Below are positions 22,181 through 33,945 of a DNA stretch of 64,000 nucleotides, in pieces. The stretch is from assembly GCF_030272615.1 (NCBI RefSeq), contig NC_081414.1:657588292-657652291 (forward strand), in the 5' to 3' direction. A program made the position numbers and the translations under genes. The notes under the pieces were generated by a model. It was not told where the DNA came from, ran no database searches, and worked only from the letters and a program-made list of their open reading frames with translations. Numbering within the stretch: position 1 is the stretch's first letter; every line of letters begins with the position of its first letter. This DNA is from Cryptomeria japonica (lineage: Eukaryota; Streptophyta; Pinopsida; Cupressales; Cupressaceae).

Positions 22181-23559
22181 GGATTATCTTTGAGGTTAAT
22201 GCATGTGTATTCCTTACATAGGACTTATTCTTGGTTTGAAATGGCACATCTCATATGCATAATCTCACCTAAGGAAACATGTGATCCTTCCCCCTAATCC
22301 ATCCTTTTCTTCTTTGTTGGGGGGAAAGGATAGATTCCCCATTTCTCCCTTCATCTCTAAAGTTTTATTATTCCCTTTAGGAGTTTCATTTCTCACGTGT
22401 TGATATCATATATAACATGACATGATATATATTTTATGACTAATCTCTCCTTAAGTGGAATATGCAAGCTTTCTCTTCCCCTTTCTGTCTTTAAATATTT
22501 TCTCTTCTATGAAGACACATTTTACATATATAAATGTATTTTCTTACATTGAATGTATATCTATGTGAGTATATTGTGCATTTTTTCATATCTAATCTCT
22601 TCTTCGAAGGGTTTATAATTCTTTTTCTCACTCTCCCTCTTTGAAGATTACCTCTTCCTTTAAAGCTCCATTATACATAAGTTGATGTCCCTTCTTACAT
22701 GGAATTATCCTTCATGTGAGCACATGCTTGTTCCTTGGTTAGGATCTAATCTTTGTTTGAGATGGTATGTCTCTTATGAATAATTTTTCTTTAGAAGCTA
22801 TGTAATTCTTCTCATTATCCTTGCACTTGGGGGGCAATGATTTCTCTCTCTTACATTCTCTAAGGATCAACTTTTCCTTTGTTGAGCGGTGTTTACTTAT
22901 AGGTTGGTATCATTCCTTGTCTGAAATTGTCTTTTTCTCAAGAATTATGTCGTATAAAAGATGTGTAAGTCATTGGCTTCAACCTCTTATTTAGTATGAA
23001 ATGTATACCTTTCATAAACTTACTCTATCATATACATTCAAATGTTTGTCATCCTTCATCAAGAATCTCTTTCACTTAGCAATAGGGGGAAGGTATGAAT
23101 TGTAGTGTCCCTCCTTGAATTGTCTTTTGTTTCATGTATGATATACTTTATAGACTCATTTATGATGCTTTGGATTGGGAATATGACTCTATTTTACACT
23201 TTAGATGTTCATGATGATGCTAGACCTATATGGACATATGCTAATTGATGATCTATGTGGTTGATGATATTTTCTATTTATAATTATGTTATATGATGGA
23301 CATGTGTTGATGGATCCTATATGTTTTTCTATGTTAGATGGATTATATTGATTATGGATTTGATGACATTTTGGTTATACTAACCCTATTTCAAGATTAT
23401 ATGTGATGATCAACATTATGATGTTTAGGTTTTTTCTATGACTATATTCATGATAGAGACAATGTCACATCACTCATTGCGAGTATGATGGGGCATTTCA
23501 ATTCTCTATCACTTGCTTGTCTATGATATATTTGTATATGTTGTCTTGGGGATTCGTGG
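22181..23559. other. AT-rich old sequence, no gene
   Basis: No coding potential. It contains loosely repeated phrases (TTTGAGATGGTATGTCTC, TTTGAAATGGCACATCTC, GTCTGAAATTG near 22230, 22760, 22920) and resembles degraded LTR sequence. It is the left flank into which the minus-strand copia inserted; the right flank resumes at 30581. Confidence 0.5.
23555..23559. repeat. Left target-site duplication of Copia-minus (CGTGG)
   Basis: CGTGG precedes the LTR at 23560 and TGTGG follows the other LTR at 30581-30585: four of five bases match and the difference is a C/T transition. Fits the 5-bp duplication usual for copia insertion. Confidence 0.65.
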
Positions 23560-24532
23560 TGTTAGAATCAAAGATCACTGAGAGGGGGGCTGAATCAGTG
23601 ATCTATCGAAAAGAAAATCCTCAAACTTATTCTTTATCCACCGAATAGCAATGCATGACAAAAAAGGAACATAAACATACAAGAAAGAGTACAGAAATCC
23701 ACAACATGGGAATTTCTATGTGGAAACCTGAAAAGGGGAAAACCAGAGTGGGTCTAAAACCTACAATATTTATATATTATGGCTAGAAGTACATAAATAT
23801 TACATAGATAGGGAATGCACTTGCATTTAGGCTCACTACCTAGAGCTCACTACTTAGATATAGTTGCCCAGAAGGATACAACCTTTAGGGATGTCTCACT
23901 GACTTACAATTTGATTATAATGAGAAAATACAATGAAATGAACTCTCAATTAGCATCCGATTATGCAAGGATGAGTTCTAGTTAAGCACTGAATCTCTGA
24001 CTATCTTTTCTCTATTGAATACTCTATTTCTTTCTTAGTCAGCTACCGGTTGGTTTGAAAGAAAAGTGTGCATGTTAAACCATGCTGAATCGCACCAAAG
24101 TGGATCACCACACCACTAACACACCAAAAATCAATTGCCAAATCGATCTTATATATCCACTCTTAACACAAAAGCAATCTCCTTCAAGTTGTCTTCAATA
24201 AGTGTAACATGTAGCTCCAAGTCAGCTTCAATCTCAAACAAAAAATAGCATTGGACCAAAATATTATAATCACACACTTCCTAAAGGTTTCCCAACCACC
24301 AAGATCACAATAATAATCACCAAAAACACTAAAATCATCAGAAATCATTCTGGACCAAAATATTACCGAAATACCCTGTTATACCGCTTAACTACCTACA
24401 GGTTAACTCTAGCTTTTGGATAAGATGAATCACAACTACCAGATCAAATCACCAAGAAGATTTGTCATCAATGACAACCCTAGACCATAAATCAGGGATC
24501 AAAGGTCATTGAATGAGTGTTAGTTACCAACA
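23560..24532 (-). mobile_element. Copia-minus 3' LTR
   Basis: 973 nt; in element sense it starts TGTTGGTAAC and ends GATTCTAACA. It aligns along its full length with 29621-30580, with scattered differences and small indels. Confidence 0.85.
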
Positions 24533-24546
24533 ATCCCCCCTTTTGG
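24533..24546 (-). other. Copia-minus polypurine tract
   Basis: Reads CCAAAAGGGGGGAT on the - strand directly before the LTR start. Confidence 0.75.
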
Positions 24547-24778
24547 AATTGATGGCAACACCTGTGAAAAATGGCTAAGTGTTGAAACCTGTACACTGGA
24601 TGAAAGAATAGAAGAATTCTAAGGATGCCCCTTAGATCAACAATCCAAAAATCTGCATCACCAAACTGTACACTCTATACACAATTAGTCTATACATTTT
24701 TGACCTCATCTCTCCCCCTTTGATAACAATGCCAAATATGGGGTGCTACCCAAAATAGATATACAAATGACAAACGTT

Positions 24779-27700
24779 TTACAAATACTTGAATAGGTCA
24801 GCATAAATAGTCATAAAAAATCCCAGGTGAGTTTCCCTCCCACTCTTCAGGTTATCCAAAATTGTGATAAATGCATTAAATATAGTAGTATGAATTTCTA
24901 ATTCTCTCAAATTTAATGGTATAGGTTGGGCCATTTCCTTCATACAGTTTGCCTTATTACTTAGCATAGTATCTAACTAGATGGAAATCAAGTTCTGGAG
25001 TTCACCCACTTTCCTCAAAAATTTCTCCTTATTTTCTTGAAGGCTTGAGAGCTAATCATTTAAGGCTATAATCTGTCCATCAATACTTCTAGTTAATGTT
25101 ACATTAGGGTCAAAATATTGAGAAATACTTGCAATATTTCCCTCGCTAACTCCTATCTGATTATCAACATTAATAGTGAACTTAGGAAAAATAAGACAAG
25201 ATTTATATAATTTACCAGCTTCTGACAATGTGTCAGAAATAGTATGCAATCTCTTATTTAGTGTTACCTTGTCATATTCAATCATTTTTAGGAATGTTTG
25301 ATTTTTAACATCTTTAAACCTTTCTAAAACTTTCTGAGTAACCGTCTTCTCCAAAGAATCAAAATTGGTATTTACACTATTAATCAATTGTAATAATTTA
25401 CCAGAGGGACTATTATTTAAATCTAACCATACATTGGAAGCCACTTTCTGCAAAGCATCTATAGACATCAAAATTATCTTTTTATCTTCATTCTCTGATT
25501 TCACTAGATCTTGACTGGCTTGAGGTTGTACTGCAACAAAAAGCATTATCTTCTTACCAAGAGACATCTTCCCAAGATCAATCGAGCCATCAAGATTGAT
25601 CAAAATCTAAAGCGAGATCCCTGTAACCAAAGGAGCTTTACCTTTTTCCACCTTAGTTACCTCAGCTTCTCCTAACACAACATCCTTCTTCTCTTCCTTG
25701 TCCCTAATATTAGTTTGTTGAATCACAGGGGCTGCAGAGCTATCTATCACTGGAGGATTGCCACTAGTCTCAATATCAATTGTGGTATTACCTTGGTCTT
25801 TTAGTTGATCTTAAGACTGAGTCTCAACCTTCTAACTTCGAAAATCACCTTGCTTATCTTCCCGCTGAGATTGTCTAAATGCATCTTTGTACAGAGGGTC
25901 ATTCTGAATAATCATTTTCCATATTTCCTTTGTCTCTTTCTTCACCTCCTCTACATTCCCAATCATTAATCTATTGATTATGATCTTACTTCTGAATTCC
26001 TTTTTGTTTGCCTCTTCAATTAACTTATTAATTTTACTTTGGGTAATACAGGTACATCTATTTACTAGCTCTCTCTGCTTCATTTATCTTTCAATTTTGC
26101 TTGCATTCATTCTTCTAGCATCCATTAAACTGTACAATTCCTTTGGAATGGAATATTCTAATTTAATTAATGTTTGACTGAAATTATGTAAATATAATAC
26201 TACTACTTCCTTAACTTTCTTTTGGTCACCATCATCAAAATGCTCAAAATTTGCTTCAATGTTCTTCAAATTGTCATCCACTAATATTTCATCTATCAAA
26301 TGATCTGTTGATAGTGGAGGAATGATTGTGTACTTACCTTGTATGTTGCTAGACTCAAGGACTTTGTTGAGTTGATTTTTTACCTATCTACCTTTTTGGG
26401 ATCTTCCAGTAGGAGTAGGATCTAACTTAGTCTTTTTGTTTTGTTGTGCTCCATCAGATTGAGGCTTTCTCACTAGTCTGATAAACTCTCCCTTTTTCTT
26501 AGCTCTTCCTACTTCTTCCTCAGATTTAGTTTCTAAGGCCACTAGAGATACTACAACATAGGTTATTTTTTATTTTTCTTTCTACTTTTACACACCTTTT
26601 CATGATGGACTAGGTTTCGCAGGCTATACCACCAGAGTGGGAGCATAATTAGTTACCTTAGGTTTTTCCTTGGAGGGAACCAGATCAACCTTGAGTTTCT
26701 TGGTTTCCTCTTTGTCCTCCTTTTGAGCATATTTTTTTCTTCCTTTCTTCACCTCCTCCTTGGTGAGACCCATTTGAGCAACTACTTCTTCTGCCATATT
26801 AGTGACTTTTCTCTTTCAGGTAGGAGTAGTGAACTGCATATGTAAACTAAGGTCCTTTTCCTTGAATGTGCCAAATCTCCCTTCCTTGGGATCCATCGGT
26901 TGAATCAGAAGGTGTTGTGAATATGCCTCAAGTGTACCAAATTCAACTTCATACCCCATGGGAATGATCCAAACTATCCGGGGCTCCACTCCTTCCATCA
27001 TACACTGATCCTTACTAACCATGAAGCAAATGGTTTGCTCATATTTCTCAACAACCTCCTTCAGAATCCTCTCCCTATTCTTCATTGTGGCTTCAAAGGT
27101 TTTAAAATATCTATAGAGGGCAGATATCCTCATGGTTGCATCACCAACTCCCCATAGACCTTCCTTGATCTACATGGCCACCAGTCTATCACAGGCCCAT
27201 TGGAAAGAAGTATAGTGCTAGGCAAATAGGGAGTGTACCATATTTAAAAGTATGATTTTTATCCTGCTTGATTTTCTTCAGATTGCTCAATAATTCATTC
27301 AAAAGTCTAGTGCATAGATCATACCTCTTATCTTCCTTGAGAATTTGGTACATAGAGTAGATAGTATTATCGGAGACAAAGTTGTATTAGTTGGACTGGT
27401 AAACCTTGTATCTGACTACCACTGAATCAAAATTCACATCATTCTCCAAAATGTCATTCACAGTCATGGATCTACTATCAAATTTGGATCTAGTGGTAGC
27501 TATGATGGTATCATTTGATACTTTACTTAAACTAGACACATCACCGGTTTCAACTAAACTAGTTACAACATAGACTGCTTGCTTGGTGATTTTGTGAGGC
27601 CTATCAAGCCATATAAACTCATCATACATGAGGCTAAAGATGTAGTGGATCCATTCTGCCTCATCAAATAATGAAAAATGTACGAACTGTGAGAAACCCT

Positions 27701-27977
27701 TATCTTGCAGCACCTTATATTTGGGTTTGATATTTCCCAAACCGTTGGCCAAAGGCTTGTTTTATAGGTCTAACATGTATGTATTGCTAAGCTCTTCAAG
27801 GTCATAGCAAATGTAGGCCTTGATATCTTCATTGTGCAACATGTCATAGGGAACGAATGAGAATGCTCCTACCAGATCATCCTTGACTGATTTAAATGGA
27901 TGTTTCTTAAAGACTAGATGATCCTTATCCTTAATTTCAACCACTAGAGGAGTTACAATACGAGAAACTGAAGTCAT
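24779..27977 (-). pseudogene. Large unknown ORF in Copia-minus (broken)
   Basis: I do not recognise this protein. The likely start is ATG at 27977 (MTSVSRIVTPLVVEIKDKD). The frame is shared by the pieces at 28007-27762 and 27752-27387, then shifts once, and all later pieces (27133-26816, 26299-26084, 26083-25832, 25603-25052, 24967-24779) share one frame, so a single protein of ~1000 residues is implied. The N-terminal part looks globular (WLDRPHKITKQAVYVVTSL, SKVSNDTIIATTRSKFD). The middle is Lys/Glu-rich and basic; the C-terminal half is helical and probably coiled-coil. No RT, integrase or protease motif is present. It lies in gag-pol sense after gag. A captured host gene or an element-specific protein are both possible. 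Confidence 0.6.
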
Positions 27978-28489
27978 TTCAAATCCTAGGGTTTTTGAAA
28001 AACTCAAAATCAGAACAGATAGATACCTTGCTCCACAACCAAGAACTAAAATTCACTCAGAAGTTGTTGAAATTGTTGTTGAGATCACCAAGTTGCTTTT
28101 CTCTATCCTCTTCTCTTACTCGCTTGATCACATTGTGACAAATGAAGTCTTGAGATGCACTTTTATCCTTTGAAAACCTAATTTTTCATTGTCATAAATG
28201 CAACAACCAGTTATCATGATCTTCATGAAATTTTATATCGGAGCACAAGATCCTTTAGAAAATTTCAGATATCATCTACACATATTATTTAGTCCTTCTT
28301 CAATCTTCTGGAATCGATTGCAGACCACCGAAGAGGGGGTTCTTAGAATCTGTATGAAAATATCCCCCTAAGCCATAAATCCCTAGTTACCAGTTGAAGA
28401 TCCTGCACTGCATTTGGGTGTAGACTCATTGTCAACTCATTTCTCATCCATATCTTCTCATGCTTCTCCTTGATCTCTTCTACTTTTTC

Positions 28490-29619
28490 TTTTCCTTTCT
28501 CATCTAATTTGTTCTTATCTACCGAACCATTGTTCTTGCTTCTGCAGTACTTTGCAATGTGACCAGTTTTGTTGCATGCTCAGCAAACAACATTATTTTG
28601 TATAGGTTCGAAGTTCATCTAATTTGGTTTGTCCTACACTAATTAGAGATGTGTCCAAACTTTCCACAAGCATAACATCTTTTACTTTGAAGCTTATTCA
28701 CTATTTCTCTACACACATTTGACTTGTGTCCAAAGTTATTGCATATGAAACACTGATGTGTAAAGGTAGGAAAATTATTCATGTTGTTCATCATATCATT
28801 ATTGTTCATCATTCTATTATTCATCCTACTTCTACACTGACTCACCATATGACCAAATTTGTTGTAAGTAAAGGATCTATAATTAAATTTATGAGCATTA
28901 GGCTATCTTATTAGAGGATTCTTTCTCTTCTTCTAATCAAGTTTAGCATTGCCTTGTCTAGATATAGAGGATTCGCCTTTCTCAAATCCTAGACCTCGCA
29001 TATCCTTTCCATGTCTCTAACTTTCCAACATCTCATCAAGCCTTGTTGAACTATATTTGAGTTTTTCTTTGTATTCATTAGCAGTAGCAAGTTCATCCCT
29101 TAAGGTAGCAATCTGTCTTTCAATTTCTTGACCATTATTCCTTGATTGTGTCAACTCAAGCTTCAGCTGATCATTCTCATAGGTAAGCTTGAAGCATTCA
29201 TCATCTCTTTCCTTTAATGATCATGCTAGATTCTCTTCATTCTTATTTTGGTCCTTAATTTCCTTAGTCAGTCTCATCACAATGGATTGCATCTCATTCT
29301 TCAAAGCAACATTCTCTCTCTCAAGCTTGTTAACCTCATCAACATTGTCCTGGTATTCCATGATTTGATCTTCTTTCTCCTTCAACATGTCCATTAATTC
29401 CTTCTTTTCTCTATAGACACTTGCTTGATTCTTTAGCTCACTAATGAATTCATCAATAGAATTCAGGTTCTTCTTGAAGGTAAAGACCTCACTTCTAGCT
29501 ACATCAAAACCCTCAAGTGCCACATTAAGTTGGCTTTGAAAACCAGAATCCATAGAATCAATCTCCCAGATCTTCCTCAATTGGTTAACTTCCTTAGAGG
29601 AACTAGGCTCTGATACCAA
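28490..29619 (-). pseudogene. gag: Copia-minus gag C-terminal half: coiled coil and zinc knuckles
   Basis: The open frame runs straight out of the primer site (29606-29618), so the N-terminal capsid part typical of copia Gag is missing. The first ~130 codons (29619-29221) are a Lys/Glu coiled coil. From about 28860 to 28500 a series of CCHC knuckles follows: one decayed (FTYNKFGHMVSQC), CFICNNFGHKSNVC, CYACGKFGHISN followed by a stop and Cys, and a fourth (ACNKTGHIAKYC) in another frame. Multiple knuckles indicate nucleic-acid binding. Several TAG and TAA stops are present. Confidence 0.75.
29606..29618 (-). other. Copia-minus primer binding site (tRNA-iMet)
   Basis: On the - strand TGGTATCAGAGCC begins two bases after the LTR end, a full match to the site complementary to plant initiator-Met tRNA. 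Confidence 0.9.
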
Positions 29620-29620
29620 T

Positions 29621-30580
29621 TGTTAGAATCAAAGATCACTGAGAGGGGGGGTGAATCAGTGACCTACAAGAAATCAAATCCTCAAACTTATTCTTTATCC
29701 ACCAGTTAGCAATGCATAACAAAAAAGAACATAAACATACAACAACAAATACACAAATCCACAACACTGGAATATTTTCTTGGAAACCTAGAAAGGGAAA
29801 AACCATGATGGGGCTGGAACCCACAATATTTATATACTATATAGCTAGGAGTACATAAATATTACATAGATGGTGAATGGACTTGCATTTAGGCTCACTG
29901 CTCAGATATAGTTGTCTGAAAGGCTACAACCTTTAGGGAAGTCTCATTGACTTACAATTCGATTATAATGAAAAAATAAAATGAAATGAACTCTCAATTA
30001 GCATGTGATTATACAAGAATGAGTTCCAGTTAAGAGGTGAATCTCAAACTATCTTTGCTCTACTGAAAACTCTATTTATGTCTCTGTCAGCTACCGGTTG
30101 GTCTAAAAGAAAAGTGCGCATGTGAAACTGCTCTCAATCACACTAAAATAGATTACCACACCACTAACACACCGAAAATCAATTGCCAAATCGATCTTAT
30201 ACATCCACACTTAGCACAAAAGCAATCTCCTTCAAGTCGGCTTCAAGAAGTGTAACATGTAGCTCCAAGTCGGCTTCAATCTCGAACAAAACATAGGACC
30301 AGACCAAAAGATTATAATCACACACTTCCTAAAGGTCTTCCCAATCACCGAGATCACAAAAACAATCACCAAAAACACCACAATCATTGGAAATCATTTC
30401 GGACCAAAATATTACCAGAATACCCTATTATAGTGGTTAACTACCTATTGGTTAACTCTAGCTTCTAGATTATATGAATCATGACCGCTGGATAGAATCA
30501 CCAAGAAGACTTTCCATCAATGACAACCTAGACCATAAATCAAGCATCAAAAGTCACCAGATGAGTGTCAATTGCCAACA
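29621..30580 (-). mobile_element. Copia-minus 5' LTR
   Basis: 960 nt, full-length partner of 23560-24532. A promoter-like TATA stretch (GTATATAAATAT on the - strand, + positions 29826-29837) lies about two thirds of the way along in element sense. Confidence 0.85.
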
Positions 30581-31066
30581 TGTGGATGCAGGATTTGCAA
30601 GTACCAGACATCGACTCCACCTCGCTTCGCAGGTCTAATTGTGTCTTAAAATCCCAATGGCAAGTTGTTGGAGATGGCATGAGTTCCCTTCATATACTCT
30701 AAGCTTAAGATGTCTACCTTGGGTTCTCAAGTTGTCTTGGCATGATTTGCCATGTCAGTCAATGAGGTGTGGTTCTTGTTGGCTTGAGTATGTAATTGTT
30801 GATTTATTTATTTAATTAATTGATGGATTATTATAGTTTGATTTGATTATTTATTTATTTGGGTATTTAGTGTTTATTTATTAATTATTGATTTATTGAT
30901 TTATTAGGTATTTATTGTTTAATATTATTTATTCATTTATTTATTGTTTTATTATTTATTTATTTGTTATTATTCATTTATTTATTGTTAATGTTGCTTT
31001 TATAATTTAGTGTTGATTAATATTTTATTTATGGCTTCTTTTATTTATTTATACCTTGGTTATTTG
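30581..31066. other. Old flank between Copia-minus and Tat-2
   Basis: Begins with TGTGG, the copia target duplication. The second half (30785-31066) is made of ATTTATTTATTT-type AT-rich sequence. It continues across the Tat-2 insertion at 56880, where similar AT-rich sequence resumes. No gene. Confidence 0.6.
31062..31066. repeat. Left target-site duplication of Tat-2 (ATTTG)
   Basis: ATTTG here and again at 56880-56884 directly outside the two LTRs: a perfect 5-bp duplication that fixes the limits of a 25.8-kb insertion. Confidence 0.9.
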
Positions 31067-32525
31067 TGTATGCGGGAAAAGTGGGCGAATAAAACTTAAT
31101 ATGTGAAAATATTACTAATACTAGTCCACACACACACAGAGGACTTCTTGATGCAAGCTATGGAGTAACGTAGTGTTACTCAGCTTCCCAAGGAGGGTCC
31201 CATGGTTCTCTATCTCACAATGTCCCTCAAACCAATGTTTTTGCTCTCAGATCACTGAGCAAAATGGTTTAGGGATGGCAAATGTAAGAACGAGGGATGC
31301 TTTGATATATTTTAGTATGAAATGGATGTTAAGCTATGTATGATAATAAACTACATGATAAGATGAAAATATTAGTATGAATACTATCCTAACATACTAT
31401 ATTTAATCTATGATTGAGCTAAATGATAAAGAAAATATTCTAAACATGCATATTAGTCTAATTCCTGATCTAAAAGAGGCTAAATGAGGAGCATATATGA
31501 AATGAGAAAGCTTGAAAGAATTTGAGCATAAGTGTAATGCTTCAAATTTGAAAGATGATTGTTGAGAATGGAGGAATGAGAGCTCTATTTATAGCATAAA
31601 CAGGGCAATGGATGGTCAAGATTGAAAGGTTTAATCAAGGGCCAGGTTTGAAAGTTGGGGATCCATGTGCACAATTGGCACCAATGAAATGGTGACAAAT
31701 GTCAACATAGGGTTGGGTTGAGAGAAGAGGTTGGAGGCATTAAAGGCCTGAGAAGACCTCATGGTTATCTAAAGGCTAAGGGTCAAGTCTAAGTTAGGCT
31801 TACCCACTGGATTAAGAGTTAATCCAAGGATAAACCTTTGTGCAAATGATTAAGAGATAATCATGGTCAAAGCATTAATGGCTTGATGAGACCCTTGGGT
31901 TGGATAGAGGTTGAGTCAAAACAAATGTTTTAACCATGTGGGAGGGTTTGAATTAACCATTAATGGTTATTGGAGACTTTGGGGATTAAGTGGTTGAAGG
32001 TTGGAAGCCTTTAATGGTTTTCAAAGACTTTGAGGATTTTGGTGGTTGAAGGTTGAAAACCTTTAATGGTTATCAAAGACTTTAAGGGTTTTGAGAAGTG
32101 ACTTCCCTTTTGCTTAGGAATGTGACAAAGTTTAGAGGAGGGGTTAGGTTGATTAGAAGATTCTAGAAGGGATTAGAAAGGGGTTTGGGATTTTGCAAGT
32201 GGATGGAGGGATAATAGGATTTTAATTGAAATAAAGAATTTCATTCAATTTGGTTGTAATTTGGAAAAATTAAATAAATTAGATTTATTCAATTTTAGGA
32301 TAACTATTTAATTAAATTTGAATTTAATTAAAAGTGGATAGGGGGATTTAATTGAATAAAATGATTTATTCATTAAATGGTATAGTGAATTTAATTTAAA
32401 TAAATTGAATAATTTATTTAATTAAATAGAAGAATGTGGATAATTTAATTAAATTGGATTTAATCAAATAGAGAAATGAACATAAAATATTCATTTAGGA
32501 ATATGGTCATTTTTATACGTCTACA
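31067..32525 (-). mobile_element. Tat-2 3' LTR
   Basis: 1459 nt. In element sense it begins TGTAGACGTATAAAAATG and ends in CCCGCATACA. The first ~350 nt are AT-rich with many TTAATTAAAT stretches. A TATA box (CTATAAATAG, + positions 31585-31594) lies in its centre. Nearly identical to 55423-56879. Confidence 0.92.
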
Positions 32526-32539
32526 TTTTGCCCCTCTTT
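32526..32539 (-). other. Tat-2 polypurine tract
   Basis: AAAGAGGGGCAAAA on the - strand immediately before the 3' LTR; nearly the same as the Tat-1 tract. Confidence 0.85.
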
Positions 32540-32700
32540 GAAGTGACGTGTGTGCACATGTTATTTCAAAGAAAATGATGCCTTATCATGATTTATGATT
32601 AAATGCAATTTTTGTGTCGCTCTTATGATTTGCCAGTCATGCCCCAGATTTGATTTGATGCGTGATGCCCCAGATTTGATATCTGATGGTGATGCCCCCT

Positions 32701-32809
32701 CGGGAGATGAATCAATTTTGTTGGAAAATTGTTGATTTAATTTGATGAAGTTCGTATGATGTGTATGATTTCGTGCATGTAAAAAGTGTGCAAATTGATT
32801 CATCTCCCG
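32701..32809. repeat. Perfect 18-bp inverted repeat upstream of PMD promoter
   Basis: CGGGAGATGAATCAATTT (32701-32718) and its exact reverse complement (32792-32809) flank a 73-nt loop. It lies between the 3' LTR and the TATA box of the antisense PMD gene, so it could be a protein site in DNA or a hairpin in read-through RNA. Just left of it (32640-32700) GATGCCCCAGATTTGAT is repeated. Confidence 0.8.
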
Positions 32810-32891
32810 ATAAGTTACAACTGTTTTGGTATAGGGGAGACCACGACCATATTACAGGTCCATTGGGCTAACCCTAATTTCATTTTCCTCC

Positions 32892-32898
32892 TATAAAA
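32892..32898 (+). promoter_or_regulatory. TATA box for antisense PMD gene of Tat-2
   Basis: CCTATAAAAGG lies ~80 nt before the PMD start codon at 32973, with no ATG between them. It is an excellent match to a plant TATA box and supports independent transcription of the PMD gene on + inside a minus-strand element. Confidence 0.7.
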
Positions 32899-33030
32899 GG
32901 GGAAAAGGGCTTGATTTAGGTTCATTTGTGCTTTGTTGACTTTGAAGAAAGAGAATTGGCTCTGGAGAGAAAATGCCTATTCCCTATCACAGACACCGTT
33001 TTGAGCGCGTTCGGAGGTACCAGAGACCTG

Positions 33031-33570
33031 TAGCGCGTGGACCACTAGTAAGTCAATGTTTTTGACCCTCTTTTGATTTTTTATTTTGTCATTTTTAGGC
33101 ATTTTTTGAATTTCAAAGTTCAGGTGTTTCGATTTAGCGCATCTAGGGTCCACAGTAGCGCATACGAAGTGTGAAGTAGCGCATCGAGCTCAATTTTAGG
33201 GGTCGCATCCGAAAAAGATAGGTTAGCGCATAAAATTATTAGGTTAGCGCGTGCATGGATAATAGCGCATAGAAAGTGTCGGGTAGCGCATCCAGTCAGC
33301 AGGTTAGTGTGTAGGGGTGACCTAGCGCATAGGAGTCACAGGGGTTCGCATAGGGAAGGGGGTTTAGTGCGTAGGACTAACCTAGCGCATAGGGCTAAAC
33401 GGGTAGCGCCTAGGAGGGATAGATTAGCATGTAGACAGAGTCTAGCGCATAGGGTGGGTTAGGTAGCGCAATGGGGGAAAAGAGTAGCGCGTAGACAGAG
33501 TCTAGTGCATAGGACAGATAGATTAGCGCGTAGGAAAAGCAGCCTAGTGCATGGGGATGTTTTAGCACAT
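33031..33570 (+). repeat. Tat-2 PMD-intron array: TTAGCGCAT motif, 21-21-18 nt spacing
   Basis: About 22 copies of TAGCGCRT on +, starting at 33135, 33156, 33177, 33201, 33224, 33245, 33263, 33284, 33305, 33323, 33344, 33365, 33383, 33404, 33425, 33443, 33464, 33485, 33503, 33524, 33545 and 33563. From 33245 the steps repeat exactly as 18-21-21, a 60-nt higher-order unit. A lone copy sits in exon 1 at 33031. The array lies in the first third of the PMD intron. All steps from 33224 on are multiples of three, and one frame (codons such as CTA GCG CAT AGG) is mostly open, but there is no start codon. Confidence 0.85.
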
Positions 33571-33770
33571 CGAAATTTTTTTGCAATTTTGGTTGATTTG
33601 AAAATTTGTTTTGCTTGCCTGTCGTGTTTTGATGAATTTTTCCAATATGAGTGTGTGTATAACTTGTTTTGATTTGCGAGTTTTCAAGTTATGTATAGAT
33701 ATCAATTTGTTGTTTTGATCAAAATATGATGTATTTGCGTGTTCTGTTTCAAGTTCAATGTGTGTGAAGC

Positions 33771-33945
33771 CTAAGTTGTATTACAAGCCGATATGGGTTG
33801 GAAACTTGAGTTGTTTTACAAGCTGATATGGGTGGGAAACTTGAGTTGTTTTACAAGTTTATGTGATTGTGGAGACTTGAGTTGTTTTACAAGTTTTGAT
33901 ATGGTTTTTGAGAACTTGAGTTCTTTTACAAGTTGATATGAAATG
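33771..33945 (+). repeat. ~36-nt tandem repeat in PMD intron of Tat-2
   Basis: Five degenerate copies of a unit containing GAGTTGTTTTACAAG and GATATGGGT, starting near 33771, 33807, 33841, 33877 and 33915. Lies between the phased array and the acceptor. Not coding. Confidence 0.7.

Larger units (their letters stand above)
23560..30580 (-). mobile_element. Copia-minus: copia element with unknown ORF in place of pol
   Basis: LTRs at 23560-24532 and 29621-30580, primer site and purine tract on the - strand, and near-matching target duplications define its limits. In element sense the interior holds the coiled-coil and zinc-knuckle end of a copia Gag, then a ~1070-codon broken frame with no pol motif. 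I see no protease, integrase, RT or RNase H. It is therefore non-autonomous, and the extra ORF is the feature of interest. LTRs differ at many positions, so the insertion is fairly old. Confidence 0.85.

Noticed and set aside
33175-33459. Open frame through the PMD-intron array (repeated L-A-H-R)
   Set aside because: Follows from steps that are multiples of three; no start codon, stops at both ends, and a frame different from both PMD exons.
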